From contig CP136064.1 of NCBI GenBank assembly GCA_032622095.1, positions 247,723,827 to 247,787,826 of the forward strand: 64,000 bases of DNA, written 5' to 3'. The position numbers and the translations under genes are program-made. Positions 1-11,575 of this stretch are shown piece by piece. This stretch comes from Siphonodentalium dalli (Eukaryota; Mollusca; Scaphopoda; Gadilida; Siphonodentaliidae). Positions within the stretch are counted from its first letter, which is position 1. Each line of letters opens with the position of its first letter. The notes under the pieces were generated by a model. That model had not been told where the DNA came from and searched no databases. It was given only the letters and a program-made list of their open reading frames with translations.

Positions 1-311
1 TTGCGACGATGGTTCACAGAACGCTGCTAGTGTAAAAGGGTCGTTTGAATATGGGAGTACAGAGGAATATACTGCTTGGTGACTGAGTTGGCGACAACTT
101 TTGAAATTCCTGCTATCATAACTGAGTTCGTCGTATGACATCGAGAACACAGGAGATGATGAGGTGAAGGCTGGAAGGATTCGGCTGTCCCAGGTCGGTA
201 TCGGCGAATCCAGAATCGGAGTGGGTGTGTAGCTCTGTGGAGAATAGTCTTGGTGTTGAGTTTGTGTGTGACTAGGATTAACTTGCCTTCTTTTGTTTTC
301 TGGTTGAATAT
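1..311 (-). CDS. T-box gene exon 7, partial at window edge
   Basis: Begins after a TTTTGCAG acceptor and stays open to base 1 in the phase set by exon 6. It encodes a Gln/Ser/Pro/Tyr-rich tail with PILDSPIPTWDSRILPAF, also found in the damaged copy at 15298. The tail may be a transactivation or repression region, which is inference. The stop lies outside the window. Confidence 0.82.
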
Positions 312-3300
312 CTGCAAAACAAATAAAACATACGAATTAACAATTGAATTGTTCTGGAAATATTATCCAATGTAAATGATTACGAGAGCCTGTCGAGACG
401 GCAGTTGCAGCCAATAATTTCTTGAAGTGCATTTGGATAGATTCCAGGTGTTGTCATCTTGTATTTTACACACGTATTAGTCAGGAAATACAACCGACGA
501 TTCGCTTGTGTGTTAAGTGGATTCCAGGATTAATCTTTTTCAAATTCGTGAACAAATATTTGAATTTTCGTCTCAAAGTCGTTCTTCGTAAAAGAGGCTG
601 TGTTGCTTTCTCAGATTTGGAGTAAATTATAAAGAGAATATAAAATTAATTACTTTAACCTCATATGTGTATGAATACTTACCACTCGTATCTTCATACT
701 CTGATCTCAGTCGCTTCTTTGTCATTGTTCTGGTACTGGAAAGGAGAGGATACACAAGTCTGATTTCAATGAAAATAGTGATGGTCTAAAGTTCTTATCT
801 AAATATCTTATTATCTCCTTGTTTTATTTTGGCGACGGTTGAATTTCTCTACAATAACCGTGGAAGAAAATGTTAGGCGCCATAGTCCGAACTGAATCCA
901 AGTATCGGCTAATGGAACTGATGGGAGAAAACGCGAGATTTGAAAAAAACAAGAAGTAAACAATTACTTTATATCAACATTAAAGGCCGTGATGATATAT
1001 GGGTTCAATGATATAGATACTTGACCCGGAGGCAAATGGTTATAGTGGCTGTGGGGTGGACACAACCCTAATCCGTGTGTGCATATTTGTTATGTCATGC
1101 CGCCGAAAAATACCATAACTGACTGCATAACACTCACCTCTCATCTTTATTCTCTCTGAAGCCTTTTGCGAATGGATTGTTGTCGATCTTGAGCTTCGTG
1201 ATCTGAAAGAAGAAATTCCAATTGTGTCATAACGAATGTATGTTACGAGCCGAAGAGATACAAAGTGAAGTGTAAGGTTGACAGTTGAATAGAAAATTCG
1301 ATAAAAAGAGGATATAGTGTTGACCAATGGCTGAATGAGGCCTGAATAAATCACGAAGACTCCGCCCTAATGATTCTTAGCAACTATTCCAGAATAAAAA
1401 GTGGGGTGCTACCACGATCTCATTTGACTGATTACGAAGTACACTGATGTTTGGAATTCCATATAATACATCAAATCGAATTTATGAATACCCTTTTCAG
1501 TGTTATAATTATGTGCGCAGTTCATTGAATTTCCCTGACGTAGAGCTGAAATATGATGTTTTCCTTCTTCACTATTCAAGCTGTTACACTTGTTGAACCA
1601 GTGTCATGTGTTATTGGAAGGCTTGATATTTGTAATACTAGATACGTACCTCTTCGCTCTGGTATGCGGTGACGGGAATGAAAGTTGTCTCAGCAAAGGT
1701 GAAAGTGTTTGTTAGCGCTTGTCCGGGACGTTCGTCTGCCATGGCTATATGAAGACGAGGCTTGTATTTCTGCATCGTGTTCACTATGACCTGCAAACAG
1801 AAGTTAGGTTAAACCTTCGTTCACTGAATGGACTCTCACTTTCAGTTATAGCAGAATACAACGGAATGGTCTAATCATAATTAATTGTGTAATTTACCTT
1901 CGGGTCATATGAGCGAACGACAGACATAGAACCCCATTCAGATTTTGCCCCTAGGCCCTTAAGCTATATTGTTAACATATCTCTCAAATACTGCATGTAT
2001 TTACAGTTTAATGAGAATAAACATATTGAAAATTTAAATAAATTCTTCTGTAGGGATACACAGCTTTACGTTTTAACAGACATCCCTTGAAACGAATCAG
2101 TGAGAATAAAATAACTAGACATGGGCGAGTATATTCTACTTGACCAAACAATGTGACGCTTGTATAGTTTGAACTTGATTTAAACGACCACTATTTTGTT
2201 TCCATTCCATGACACAAATAAATATATAGATAACACCGGCATGATGTGTAGTGTGAGGCAATACAAAGTGAATGATTTTATATTATGTCCATACAATTCC
2301 AAATACCATGTTGATATTGTTGAGAATTGAGTTAAAGTTCAATGAAGTTAGTTCTTCTAAAACAAAAACCATCATACTTACATTCCCTTGCTGTGATTTC
2401 CTGTTATTTGTCAGTTTGAGTTTGTGGAACATGACAGACTTACGCATCCAGAATGATCCGGGTGCCGGGGAATCGGGATGTACATAGGTTGTCATGGGAA
2501 CCAGACTATCGGCGTTACCGGAAGCTAACCATTCAGAGTCGTAGAACTTGTACCGACAGTCGTCCACGGAAACCACGTCGATGGAGAGGGTGTACTGCTT
2601 CGTGGGGTGTAGTCCCTCAATGTAGTACGACAGTGATGGGAACATCCGTCTGCAAAGAGAAATCGTCATATAAAAATTTGTTGAATGTGCATAAGACAAA
2701 GATTTAGAGAACTGCGCGATTTGAGCTACTTGCGATCACCCTGTTTGTCAATATTTTATTTGTGTTCTTCCGCAAAATGCTGGCGGATGCAGTATGAACA
2801 TATTGTTCGGTCATTATTATAATGTACATTTATGTGATACAGTAAATACGCAAGAAAACGCTTTATTTATGTGCCTGAAACTTAGGAAAATTCAAGAAAT
2901 TATATGGCAATCACGTTACATTGTTCCCTGGCCCGATTTTCGGTAATAAAGGGACAGTTTTTAACATACTGAATAAAACGAATCAGGTGAATTGAATCCA
3001 ACTTGCTTCGCAATGTTCCAGACTTACCTTCCAACTTTGGTGACTATCATTTCCGTCCCAATCTTATCAAACCTCCTCCACATTCCAGCATTATGTATAG
3101 AGACGTTTACTTCCCTCTGGTGGCTATGGGTTGCACTAACATCAACGGGTCGTGTATGTTGGCATTCTGAAATAAGCAAAACAAGCATGAATGATGTGAA
3201 AATCAACTGGGTAAATAATAAGTACAAAACCGCATGCTCCATTTTATCATTCGCTAAGCATGAATTAGAAAGGTACCCGATTAAGCGTCGACCAAAAAAC

Positions 3301-3670
3301 AGCTCAGTTATGTGGGATTTGAAAATTTAGCACACATTATTTCAGTATTTTATGAAGAAATCAAAATGACGAAGTCTGAATTAATATAATAAACTAGAAC
3401 AATAATCCAGCGCCACTTTATGTTTTATATATGTTAATTCGGATAGAAGAGACTGGGTAAAACTTTCGGATTTAATATTAGCAGACAATGAATGTAAACT
3501 AATGGTACAACATACACAACGAAGGTGGAAATCTTACCTATTCCTGCAGCTGGATCCTGAGGTAGAATCTCTTGTTTCTTGTACCGACAACCTTGCGGCT
3601 GGTATGTCTGTGGAGGTAAGATCGACGGGATGACGGAGTCCCAGGTAGCGTAGACACTGTCAGAGAACAT
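1..3670 (-). CDS. T-box transcription factor, seven exons, 3' end beyond window
   Basis: Sequence-specific nuclear transcription factor of the T-box family, which binds T-site DNA. Exons read on the minus strand are 3670-3538, 3166-3028, 2649-2382, 1790-1650, 1202-1138, 729-683 and 311-1. All internal junctions are GT/AG with compatible phases, giving 368 codons with no stop. The T-box covers about residues 64-246. Visible family motifs are GTEMIVTK, GRRMFP, VDDCRYKF, YVHPDSPAPGS, FHKLKLTNN, FIPVTAYQ and NPFAKGFR. KKRLR and NKRR clusters after the domain may be nuclear localisation signals. The tail is rich in Ser, Pro, Gln and Tyr. HPDSPAPGS and ITKLK recall Tbx6/VegT, while DDCRYKF and FHKLKLTNN recall Tbx2/3. 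The domain is divergent, so I do not assign a subfamily. A damaged paralogue lies head-to-head at 6491-16295. Confidence 0.93.
683..729 (-). CDS. T-box gene exon 6
   Basis: 47 nt, acceptor TACCAG and donor GTAAG. It encodes a short basic linker, TMTKKRLRSEYEDTS, just after the T-box. The paralogous exon at 14770-14809 has lost 7 bp of this sequence. Confidence 0.8.
1138..1202 (-). CDS. T-box gene exon 5
   Basis: 65 nt, acceptor TTTCAG and donor GTGAGTG. It encodes ITKLKIDNNPFAKGFREN, the C-terminal T-box helix that contacts the DNA minor groove in known T-box structures. Confidence 0.95.
1650..1790 (-). CDS. T-box gene exon 4
   Basis: 141 nt, 47 codons in phase 0, between a TTTGCAG acceptor and a GTACGT donor. 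It encodes NTMQKYKPRLHIAMADE and FTFAETTFIPVTAYQ, the conserved KYxPRxHI and VTAYQ parts of the T-box. The paralogous exon at 13690-13830 has exactly the same length. Confidence 0.95.
2382..2649 (-). CDS. T-box gene exon 3
   Basis: 268 nt, ending in phase 0. It encodes the central T-box from RRMFPSLSYY through VDDCRYKF, YVHPDSPAPGSFWMRK and FHKLKLTNN. The acceptor follows TTTGCAG and the donor is GTAAGT. This is the longest exon of the gene and the clearest match to the family. Confidence 0.95.
3028..3166 (-). CDS. T-box gene exon 2
   Basis: 139 nt, entering in phase 1 and leaving in phase 2. The acceptor is TTATTTCAG and the donor GTAAGTC. It carries the start of the T-box, including a Trp-Arg-Arg-Phe segment and GTEMIVTK. 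The first 60 bp, encoding about CQHTRPVDVSATHSHQREVN, correspond to the unit amplified in the array at 7190-8211. Confidence 0.92.
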
Positions 3671-3680
3671 GGTTCAATTC
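3538..3680 (-). CDS. T-box gene exon 1 (coding start)
   Basis: The ATG at 3670-3668 opens 44 codons plus 1 nt and ends at a GTAAGA donor. It encodes MFSDSVYATWDS and a Pro/Gln-rich stretch upstream of the T-box. An AG acceptor precedes 3680, ten bases before the ATG, which implies an upstream non-coding exon. The start is supported by the paralogous copy, which has an ATG in the same place and the same exon length of 133 nt. Confidence 0.85.
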
Positions 3681-3930
3681 CTGTAATGAAAACGAAGGAA
3701 CTTAAAGTCAAAGCAGAATAAATAACCACGATTATATAAATCATGATTCAGTGATAAAAACAAAGTTACATGTACGTTCGAAAACGCGTCACATGGTGCA
3801 AAATACCTAGCCGCCATATCAATGGGATGCTAGTTGTAGAATCTTAAAATAAACTCAATTCAACAAGAGCGATTGATGCTAAACTAACATGAACCGCCAT
3901 TCAGTCTGACATTTAGTGGTACCTCAGAAA

Positions 3931-4755
3931 ATTATGGTCCTCGCTGGCACATACATCGCCCCTTGAACTTAAGAGTATATCGGGACGTTTTAGACTTCGA
4001 TTGCAGAGAATCGTGTTTCTTATCTTAAAACATGAATAATTCTCATACATGTTGAAACCCTAAGATTACAATAATATATTGACCTTAACACAAACCACTA
4101 CAATAACAGCTGCATGGGAATCAAGAATCCAGTGTGATACGAATCATGACAATTTATTCTCCAAGTCGCGCAGTACGCAGTTGATTTAAAGAGCGTTTTA
4201 ATTGTTTACATTGTTCTCACACTTCTCTTGGCAGATAGTGCATTGCATAAGTGCAAAGTCGTAATAGTAAAATACTAATACAAGAATGGAGTGCTATATG
4301 CTAAAGTTGGTGCAAACTAAGAACAACATGTCGCGGGACTGTCCCAATGGGACTACTAGTAAGTCACTATATTAATATATTTGTATGTCGATAAAACTAA
4401 AAACGACCAGGAATAAAAGCACGGACAAAGTTGTGGATGTTGCGAACAATTTCTATGTCGAAAAAGGGGGATAACTCCACTACAGTCCGATCAAGCAGAT
4501 TCACATGGTACTAAATATCCGTGCCAAAAAATTACTGAAAATGTAGAAACACAACTCGACAAAATTGCGCCCACTGATGGACGGACAGACGGAGGTATAA
4601 TAATATGGCCATCGCTGACACACATATTATAAGGAACTGACCGCAGTTCCCTGAATTTAAAGTAAATTGGAATGTTTTAGAAAATTGGAAGTTTTAGACT
4701 AGGTTTGCATAGAATCTTGTTTTTGTTGAAACATGAAGAACTCTCGTTCATATAG
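3931..4755. repeat. Diverged direct repeat pair upstream of the T-box gene
   Basis: Bases of about 3931-4065 and 4605-4755 share ordered blocks: a TGGCCATCGCTG-like start, GGAATGTTTTAGA or GGGACGTTTTAGA, then TTGCATAGAATC and AAACATGAAGAACTCTC, with many differences. They lie about 675 bp apart. The rest of 3681-4880 is AT-rich with no gene seen. Confidence 0.5.
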
Positions 4756-4884
4756 AAACAATACGTTTTTAGTTATATGGACTGAACACTACACTGACAA
4801 GCTGAAAATAAAGTATTAAAATAGTAACACAAAGTAATATATGCTACTCACAATTTAACTGTAGCTGAGTCGTTGTGTTATAAA

Positions 4885-5335
4885 GTGATGAAGTGGTTAT
4901 GATGCGTTATATTTGGATTATGCTTTATTCTGATGATAAGTTTCAGTATATATACAGATACAGGGATACTCATTGTCACATCTCACTTCCTCTGGTATTA
5001 ATTTTATAGATGCTCGACTAGTTTTCGGAGTTGTTTTCATAACGATACTAGTGTGATTAGTTATCAAGACAGCAATCAACAGTTGGGATTCTTATACAAA
5101 CAACTACTCATCGCGATCGTGTTTTTACAGTGCACACACCCTAAGATTATCAGTTTTCATAAGAATCAACCGTTGATTGCTGTTTTCATAACCTATCACA
5201 CCAGCATCGTAAAACAAATACCACGGAATTGAGAGCTGACAATGAGTATTCCTATAAGAGTATAAAAATACTGAAACCTATCACATAAAACTTCATACCA
5301 AAAATCCACATCATAACCATACATGTATCAGCAAG
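4885..5335. repeat. Palindromic centre of the T-box inverted duplication
   Basis: The arm at about 4885-5100, reverse-complemented, aligns with about 5155-5335. Shared blocks include GTTGATTGCTGT, CAATGAGTAT, ACTGAAAC and GCATCATAACC, in order and with similar spacing. The centre is near 5130, lying 1460 bp from one T-box start codon and 1361 bp from the other. It is the hinge of the head-to-head duplication and could hold a shared promoter. Confidence 0.75.
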
Positions 5336-6490
5336 TTACAAGAAAGACAGGTTCACAGAAATTCACGTCCAACCATGTTTAAAGATACGGGCGATGTTGG
5401 CTGTGGGTATACTTCTGTAACACGAGCAGGCTCTTGTTTACGTACACCATCGTACGTCTTGACTACAATATACTATTTACGCGTTGATTAAGTTTGGCAT
5501 ATGAACAAAACTATATATTTTTTAATATTCCTTCTGTTGATGGCGATTTGAACAAATATGATTATTTCTGCAACGAACGCCGCCCGTACCTTTAACTGTA
5601 AATTGTGTGGACTTTGAATCTCTTTTACTTTTGTGCTCTATATTTCACATCGCAAATAATTGTTTGGAGAATAAAAATAAATCATTTCGACAATATAAGG
5701 CTATTAACACCAAATTGTCCTTTATCTTTAGCACGGACGGATCCAGACTTCTCCTTTTCAAAAGATAAAACTGATTCATACCAATTCTCAAAACTTCCAT
5801 GTGCTCTCAGTTAATTCACCCCAAATGATATATGTATTTAATGCTATGTCAACTTTGTTTGATAATTTTATTTCAATAACCAATTACATGACACTACCGA
5901 ACCTGAATCAATAACGAGAGAGAGAGTGAGAGAGAGAGAGATATATATATATATTCTTCATAACTCCATATCACGGAGATTACATATAATACAAATATAT
6001 ACAACAAAATTATCTTACATATGATATAGTGAACAGTGCTCAACACAGACGCATTTGCTTATTCAACGCCAACATACAAAACGGCTAGGATATGTTTAAC
6101 CACAATAAAACTTGTGTAAACGAGTGTGCACAAGCTGTGAATAGAAAAAGTCAATGTCACTCTCCGAGTTTATTTTAACAATGAGATTTGAAATATACCC
6201 TTTAACTCTGTTCTAGCAGCATGGGCTACACAAGTTTACTTACATTGTTTTATCGATTCAATATATTCTATTTGATTACAGTTGGTATCAACTGCCTGTT
6301 GGGACACTAATGCTTTTTTGAGACCCGAGTATCAAATTAATACTTTGGTTAAAACTCATGTCATTTGGAGCGCCTCTATATGCGGAGGTTCGTGTAGTAT
6401 CACGACTGCTCAATTGAGATGTGTTTTTTGTGATAATTTGATCATGTTAATTTTATTCGTACCGTATCACTATACTGTAGCTATACAGTC
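5336..6490. other. 5' flank of the T-box copy, no gene seen
   Basis: AT-rich sequence with a short GA-then-AT microsatellite at about 5919-5955. An acceptor-like TAG lies ten bases before the ATG at 6491, matching the layout upstream of the intact gene. No conserved coding sequence is visible. Confidence 0.6.
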
Positions 6491-6623
6491 ATGTTCTCTG
6501 GCAGTAGGTACGCTACCTGGGACTCCGCCATTCCGTCGATCGTACCTCCGCATACACATCAGTCACAAGGATGTCCATCCAAGAAACAAGACAGTCTACA
6601 TCAAGATTATGCTGCGGAAATAG
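6491..6623 (+). pseudogene. Copy exon 1, donor site lost
   Basis: The ATG opens MFSGSRYATWDSAIPSIVPP, clearly homologous to exon 1 of the intact gene, with the same 133-nt length. The following bases are ATAAGATTTC where the intact gene has GTAAGATTTC. The donor dinucleotide is therefore AT and would not be spliced normally. Read through, the frame continues to 6889 without homology. Confidence 0.9.
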
Positions 6624-7189
6624 ATAAGATTTCAAAATACCAATATAACGTTGGCTCTCTTGAACCATTAGTTTTAAAACAATTCAGATTAAAATTTAAT
6701 GACAGTGTTCAAAGAATCTCGCGCAGTTGTCTGAGAGTATATCTTGTAATTCGGCCCAATATTTTTAAATCTCGTTTATCTCATGTGTGTTGTCGATTTG
6801 AGGATTACGTTTCATTCGATGGCAAGCCATATCGCGGCTCATTCAGCGTTACATTGGAGGTGGAGGAAAACGTGCCAGATACACTATGAATGTGACTTTA
6901 TCACGAAGCCGTGCCCATCTGGATAAGAGCTCTATGTCACACTTTATTGTCGAACAACTTATGACGACTAGAGCCGAGATCCGTGATGTACCCAACCTAC
7001 TGAACTGACGATTCCCCCTCCCCATATAAATAACCCTTTTTCAGATGAATCTACGCCATCATGGTGTCAGAACCCAGTCATATTCTGATGGGACATAAAA
7101 TAAACTCGGAAGTTAGAATATTTATTTGCAAAGGTTTTATGTTTTCTTAATGTTCAGACCGTCGAACAACACATCGGCGAGTGGCCAAT

Positions 7190-8211
7190 GTTGCTATAGG
7201 CCGCAGCCATCAGAGGGAAGTAACTCTGCAACAACAACGATCCGTCAATGTTACTGCCGACCACAGGCATCAGAGGGAAGTAACTCTGCCGCAACAACGA
7301 TCCGGCCATGTTATTGCCGACCACAAGTCGCCATGAGTCATGAGAGGGAAGTAACTCTATCACAACAACGATCCATCAATGTTATTGCCGACCACAGCCA
7401 TCAGAGGGAAGTTACTGTGCCGCAACAACGATCCGGTCATGTTACTGCCGACCGCAGCCATCAGAGGGAAGTAACCCTATCACAACAACGACAAGAACAC
7501 CATAATCAGAAACTCTATCACAACAACGATCCATCAATGTTATTGCCGACCACAGCCATCAGAGGGAAGTAACTCTGCCGCAACAACGATCCGGCCATGT
7601 TACTGCCGACCACAGCCATCAGAGGGAAGTAACTCTGCCGCAACAACGATCCGGTCATGTTACTGCCGACCACAGCCATCAGAGGGAAGTAACTCTGCCG
7701 CAACAATGATCCGGCCATGTTACTGTCGACCACTAGTCGCCATGAGTCATGAGAGGGGAGTAACCATATCACAGCAACGATCGGTTAATGTTACTGCCGA
7801 CCACAGCCATCAGAGGGAAGTAACTCGGTCACAACAACGATCCGTCAATGTTATTGCCGACCACAGCCATCAGAGGGAAGTAACTCTGCCGCAACAACGA
7901 TCCGGCCATGTTACTGCCTACCACATCCATCAGAGGGGAGTAACTCTGCCGCAACAATGATCCGGCCATGTTACTGTCGACCACTAGTCGCCATGAGTCA
8001 TGAGAGGGGAGTAACCATATCACAGCAACGATCGGTTAATGTTAATGCCGACCACAGCCATCAGAGGGAAGTAACTCTGTCACAACAACGATCCGTCAAT
8101 GTTAATGCCGACCACACCCATCAGAGGGAAGTAACTCTGCCACAACAACGATCCGTCAATGTTAATGCCGACCACTGCCATCAGAGAGAAGTAACTCTAC
8201 CACAACAACGA
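7190..8211 (+). repeat. 60-bp minisatellite derived from T-box exon 2
   Basis: About 16 head-to-tail units of 60 bp, some 71 bp long because of an 11-bp insertion near GTCGCCATGAG. One unit translates as QQRSVNVTADHSHQREVTLP, against CQHTRPVDVSATHSHQREVN in exon 2 of the intact gene. The unit matches the first 60 bp of that exon. A longer block of about 251 bp (7706-7956 and 7957-8207) is itself repeated. The 11-bp insertions shift the frame, so the array is not one continuous coding stretch. Confidence 0.88.
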
Positions 8212-9107
8212 CAAGAAAACCATAATCAGAAATGGTAACGCCCTCAAGATCATATTATTAGCCATAAATATAAATTATAATATAAAATATATTGGTTACA
8301 TGAATGCACCGCCTCAGAATTCCGTTAAAACAACTAATCCTTCAAATTATTACAAAAAACTACGGCTTATTACTGCAGGTTTATCATTCACCACACCAGA
8401 AAGCTTCTAAATGAGGATCAAAAATCGAAGGTATTGTGTTCCCGCCAAGAGTGCATGGCCCAGCCATTGTTCATACCTAAACATCGAAAGCAATTAACGC
8501 GGTCATAATGGTTACATACTGCAACTATAAGACATCCAGCAGATACACACCCCACGAAAACCCGAATTGTGTTGTCCTGCGAGAAATCACATCGCTATAG
8601 CTCAATTTGACACGGCCAGATTAGCCTTCCTACAATATCCACAAACAAGATCATATATTATATACCCATGATTGTAATTATAGAATATAAAATATATTGG
8701 TTTCGCGAATGACCAACTCGGAATTACGTTAAAATAACAATAACAACCAGCACCTAATTAACGACCGGCGGTCGACTCGGCCGTCTCCGACCACAACCAT
8801 CAGTGGGCTGCAGAACGAAACATATCTATAAAAGTTGAAATATAAGACTTACAAATTATCTTTTAAATTTCTTTTATTGGTAATTGACATAGCTTGTCCC
8901 AAACCAAAAATCAACATTATTAACATAATAATGTAAAGGACAATAAACGAAATTGAAATTCCCAACTACACCTTTTACCGGACTCGGCCTCTTGGTCGCG
9001 CAGTTCGACTTTTAAATAAACCGGAAAAACCAATTTTCTATTTATAAAACCCCATCGGATCACATCTTTCTAATATTTGCCGAACGACATACACGCGGGC
9101 GTGCTAA
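8212..9107 (+). mobile_element. Helitron-like non-autonomous element, copy A
   Basis: Starts CAAGAAAACCATAATCAG after an A and ends in a short hairpin CACGCGGGCGTG followed by CTAA, with T next. It splits a unit of the exon-2 array between CGA and a diverged TCCGTCAATG, as expected for Helitron insertion between A and T without a target duplication. No coding capacity is seen. The 5' end lacks the usual TC, so the class is tentative. Other copies are at 11283, 12120 (inverted) and 19304. Confidence 0.55.
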
Positions 9108-9110
9108 TTA

Positions 9111-9229
9111 GTCAATGTTACTGCCGACCACAGCCACCGAATGGAAGTAACTATGTCTCTACATAATGCTGGACTGTGGAGACAGTTTAATCAGATTGGG
9201 ACGGAACTGTTAGTCACCAAAGTTGGGAG
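9111..9229 (+). pseudogene. Copy exon 2, 3' part
   Basis: The remaining 119 nt of exon 2 are in frame, encoding VNVTADHSHRMEV and then GTELLVTKVGR, with an intact GTAAGT donor. The exon's first 20 nt are separated from it by the inserted element at 8212-9107. Confidence 0.88.
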
Positions 9230-9230
9230 G

Positions 9231-11179
9231 TAAGTAGTCACACTTACAAAAATTTCAGATTCAATTCGCCGGTTAAAACTGTGTATTCATCAAAACAAAC
9301 CCTGACGAGATGGCATGGCCACGTAGTTTGTCATACAGTTTATTTTATTCGTCACAGATGAATCAGATCAAATGCCGAAATAACGTGTATCTCCTCAGGG
9401 ACGTGGCTAGAGCACAGAAGTTGGAATCACTGACTTTTATGCCATTTTTTTTAGATTTTTTTGGAGTTATAGGCATTAGGTTTCAGAAGAACGGAAAGTA
9501 ACATTTTCGAGGTACCTCCACAACCATTCACTTCGACCCGTGAATTTTAACAACAAAAGCATAAATCTCAGGGTTTTCGGCATATTTAGTTAGAAAAATC
9601 ATTGATCTACAATCTTACCGCGAGCATAGCATCTATTCGTTGATTTATTCCAGGTTTTATCGCACGTTAACAAAAAAAATTCACCTGTTAACTCGGTGGT
9701 ACCGCCGAAGTTTGCCGGACCTCCTCGTGTGTCTTCGACAAATCGGGTAGTAGGAAAACTGGTATTCGGAGCCGGAACATTGTTATCGGTCAAAACAATC
9801 AGCCCACGGCAAAGGTCTATTAAAAGTATCAGGTTCTGCCTTCCCAGCTGGTCCATTAAGCGTTGTTTCATTGTGTAATATGGTCATTTGAGTGTTAAAC
9901 AGAATAAAATGTCAAGAAAGGGATTTTGGTGTTTTAGACGCAGAATAACACATCCAAACTATCCAGAAATTCAAGTTGGCGTTCAACATATCCACCGAAA
10001 CTAATAAATAGCTAGGGCAAATTACTCACAAAGTCAAATTGACCAAACACGAATACAGTCTCGATATGGACATCTGATTGTAAACAATATGCTTTGGGTG
10101 TGCATGGCTGAGAATGTGTCGACATTTCAAGATGGCTACCAAAATGGTCGTCGAAAATTGTCAAAATTTGAGTGATATCAAAATCATTACGATTAAATAA
10201 TTAGCCAGTACAATTTTCCAACGTATTGATTCCCATTTATCGGGACAACAATTTTTCAAACAAAGCAGTATCTTCGTTAGATTCAAACCTGATAGTCACA
10301 CACTAAGAGGGCATTTTGCAATTATGGCGAGCGATGAGCTTAATTGTTTTCAAATATGTACGAAAAAACAGATGTCAATAGCTACGTGCAGACATGATTA
10401 TCGATGAACGATTGCCAGTAAACATATGGTCCCGGTTGTTCATTCAGCAAATTGTGTAGCGCAAAAAATGCGTGATATGACATACCAGCTGGCATGATGC
10501 TACGCTGAAACCAGGTAACATATTCTGATATATAATCACGCATAAGAGCGAATATTTCCCATTACAATTCACACAAGAGTCACACAACACCCACGTGCGC
10601 TTATATACTTTGAATTCTAGCTGATTTATTTTCACCATACGCGGCACTTCACCCATAAGTGTATTGTAAACGTAGCTGTGGATATAAAATCGATCTGACT
10701 ATATACCTATCGTGTTCCCGGCCATTCAAGTGTACCCTCACAACAAGAGAACACTGTTTATTCGAGCGGGGATTATGTCCGTCTTTCCTGACGATGTATG
10801 ATAATTACAACTCACATGGTCACAATGAGGGAGTATTCACTCTTATTTGATGATTGATCTATATAAATCGCCTATAAATACGAATAGTACCCTCCGCTCA
10901 CCGCAACTTATAACCTGGGTAACTTTATAACAATTTCAGGAACCTGGGTAACTTTGTCACATTGGCTTAACAATATTTACGTTGACCTTGTAAGCCAGTG
11001 TATTCTCTTTTATATGCGAGGATCCCAATGGTAGATTCTGATATATAATGAACTGGCACATGATCTGTAAGTCTGCACCAGCACAGCTCCCACAATGAAA
11101 GGGTTTAATCGTCTAGTTGGCACCGATGACTCGCTCCCAATTCGCAATTAATATTTTAATGTGATTATTTCTTTTTCAG
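9231..11179. other. Intron 2 of the T-box copy, no gene seen
   Basis: AT-rich intronic sequence, much longer than the 378-bp intron 2 of the intact gene. It contains a partial CAGGGACGTGGCTAG repeat motif at 9398 and a fragment of the TGCATTCTC hairpin family near 10997. Nothing else is recognised. Confidence 0.55.
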
Positions 11180-11282
11180 GCGGATGTTCCCTTCACTGGC
11201 GTATACACTCGATTGAATGCTTCCACACCACGACGCAATACACCCTCTCCATCAACGTGGTGTCCGTGGATGACTGTCGGTA
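11180..11282 (+). pseudogene. Copy exon 3, truncated by an element
   Basis: Follows a TTTTTCAG acceptor and matches exon 3 from GCGGATGTTCCC to GTGGATGACTGTCGGTA. It has a net 4-bp gain and an early TGA, and it stops exactly where the element at 11283 begins. The rest of exon 3, including the HPDSPA and KLTNN coding part, was not found on the plus strand. Confidence 0.87.
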
Positions 11283-11575
11283 CTAGAAAACCATAGTCAG
11301 AAATGGTAACGCGCTCAAGATCATATATTATATACCCATGATTGTAATTATAGAATTTTTATCATTTCTGTTATTTGTAATTGGCATAGCTTATCACAAA
11401 CCAAAAATCAACATTATTGACATAATGTAAACGCCAATAAACGAAATTGAAATTCTCAACTAGACCTTTCACCGGGCTCGGCCTCGGGGTCGCACTACAG
11501 CTCGGGTCGGGGTCGCACTACAACTTTTAATGTGTCCCAATAATTAACATTCTATAAATAAAACCCCCATGCGCT
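11283..11575 (+). mobile_element. Helitron-like element, copy B, internally deleted
   Basis: Starts CTAGAAAACCATAGTCAG and keeps blocks shared with copies A and D, including CCAAAAATCAACATTATT and CTCGGCCTC. It lacks the middle of copy A. The 3' boundary is approximate. Confidence 0.5.

Noticed and set aside
7126..8238. Long open frames across the exon-2 array (for example 148 codons at 7126-7572)
   Set aside because: They arise from the tandem repeat and change frame at each 11-bp insertion. No single frame runs through the array, and the MITE-like element interrupts it.
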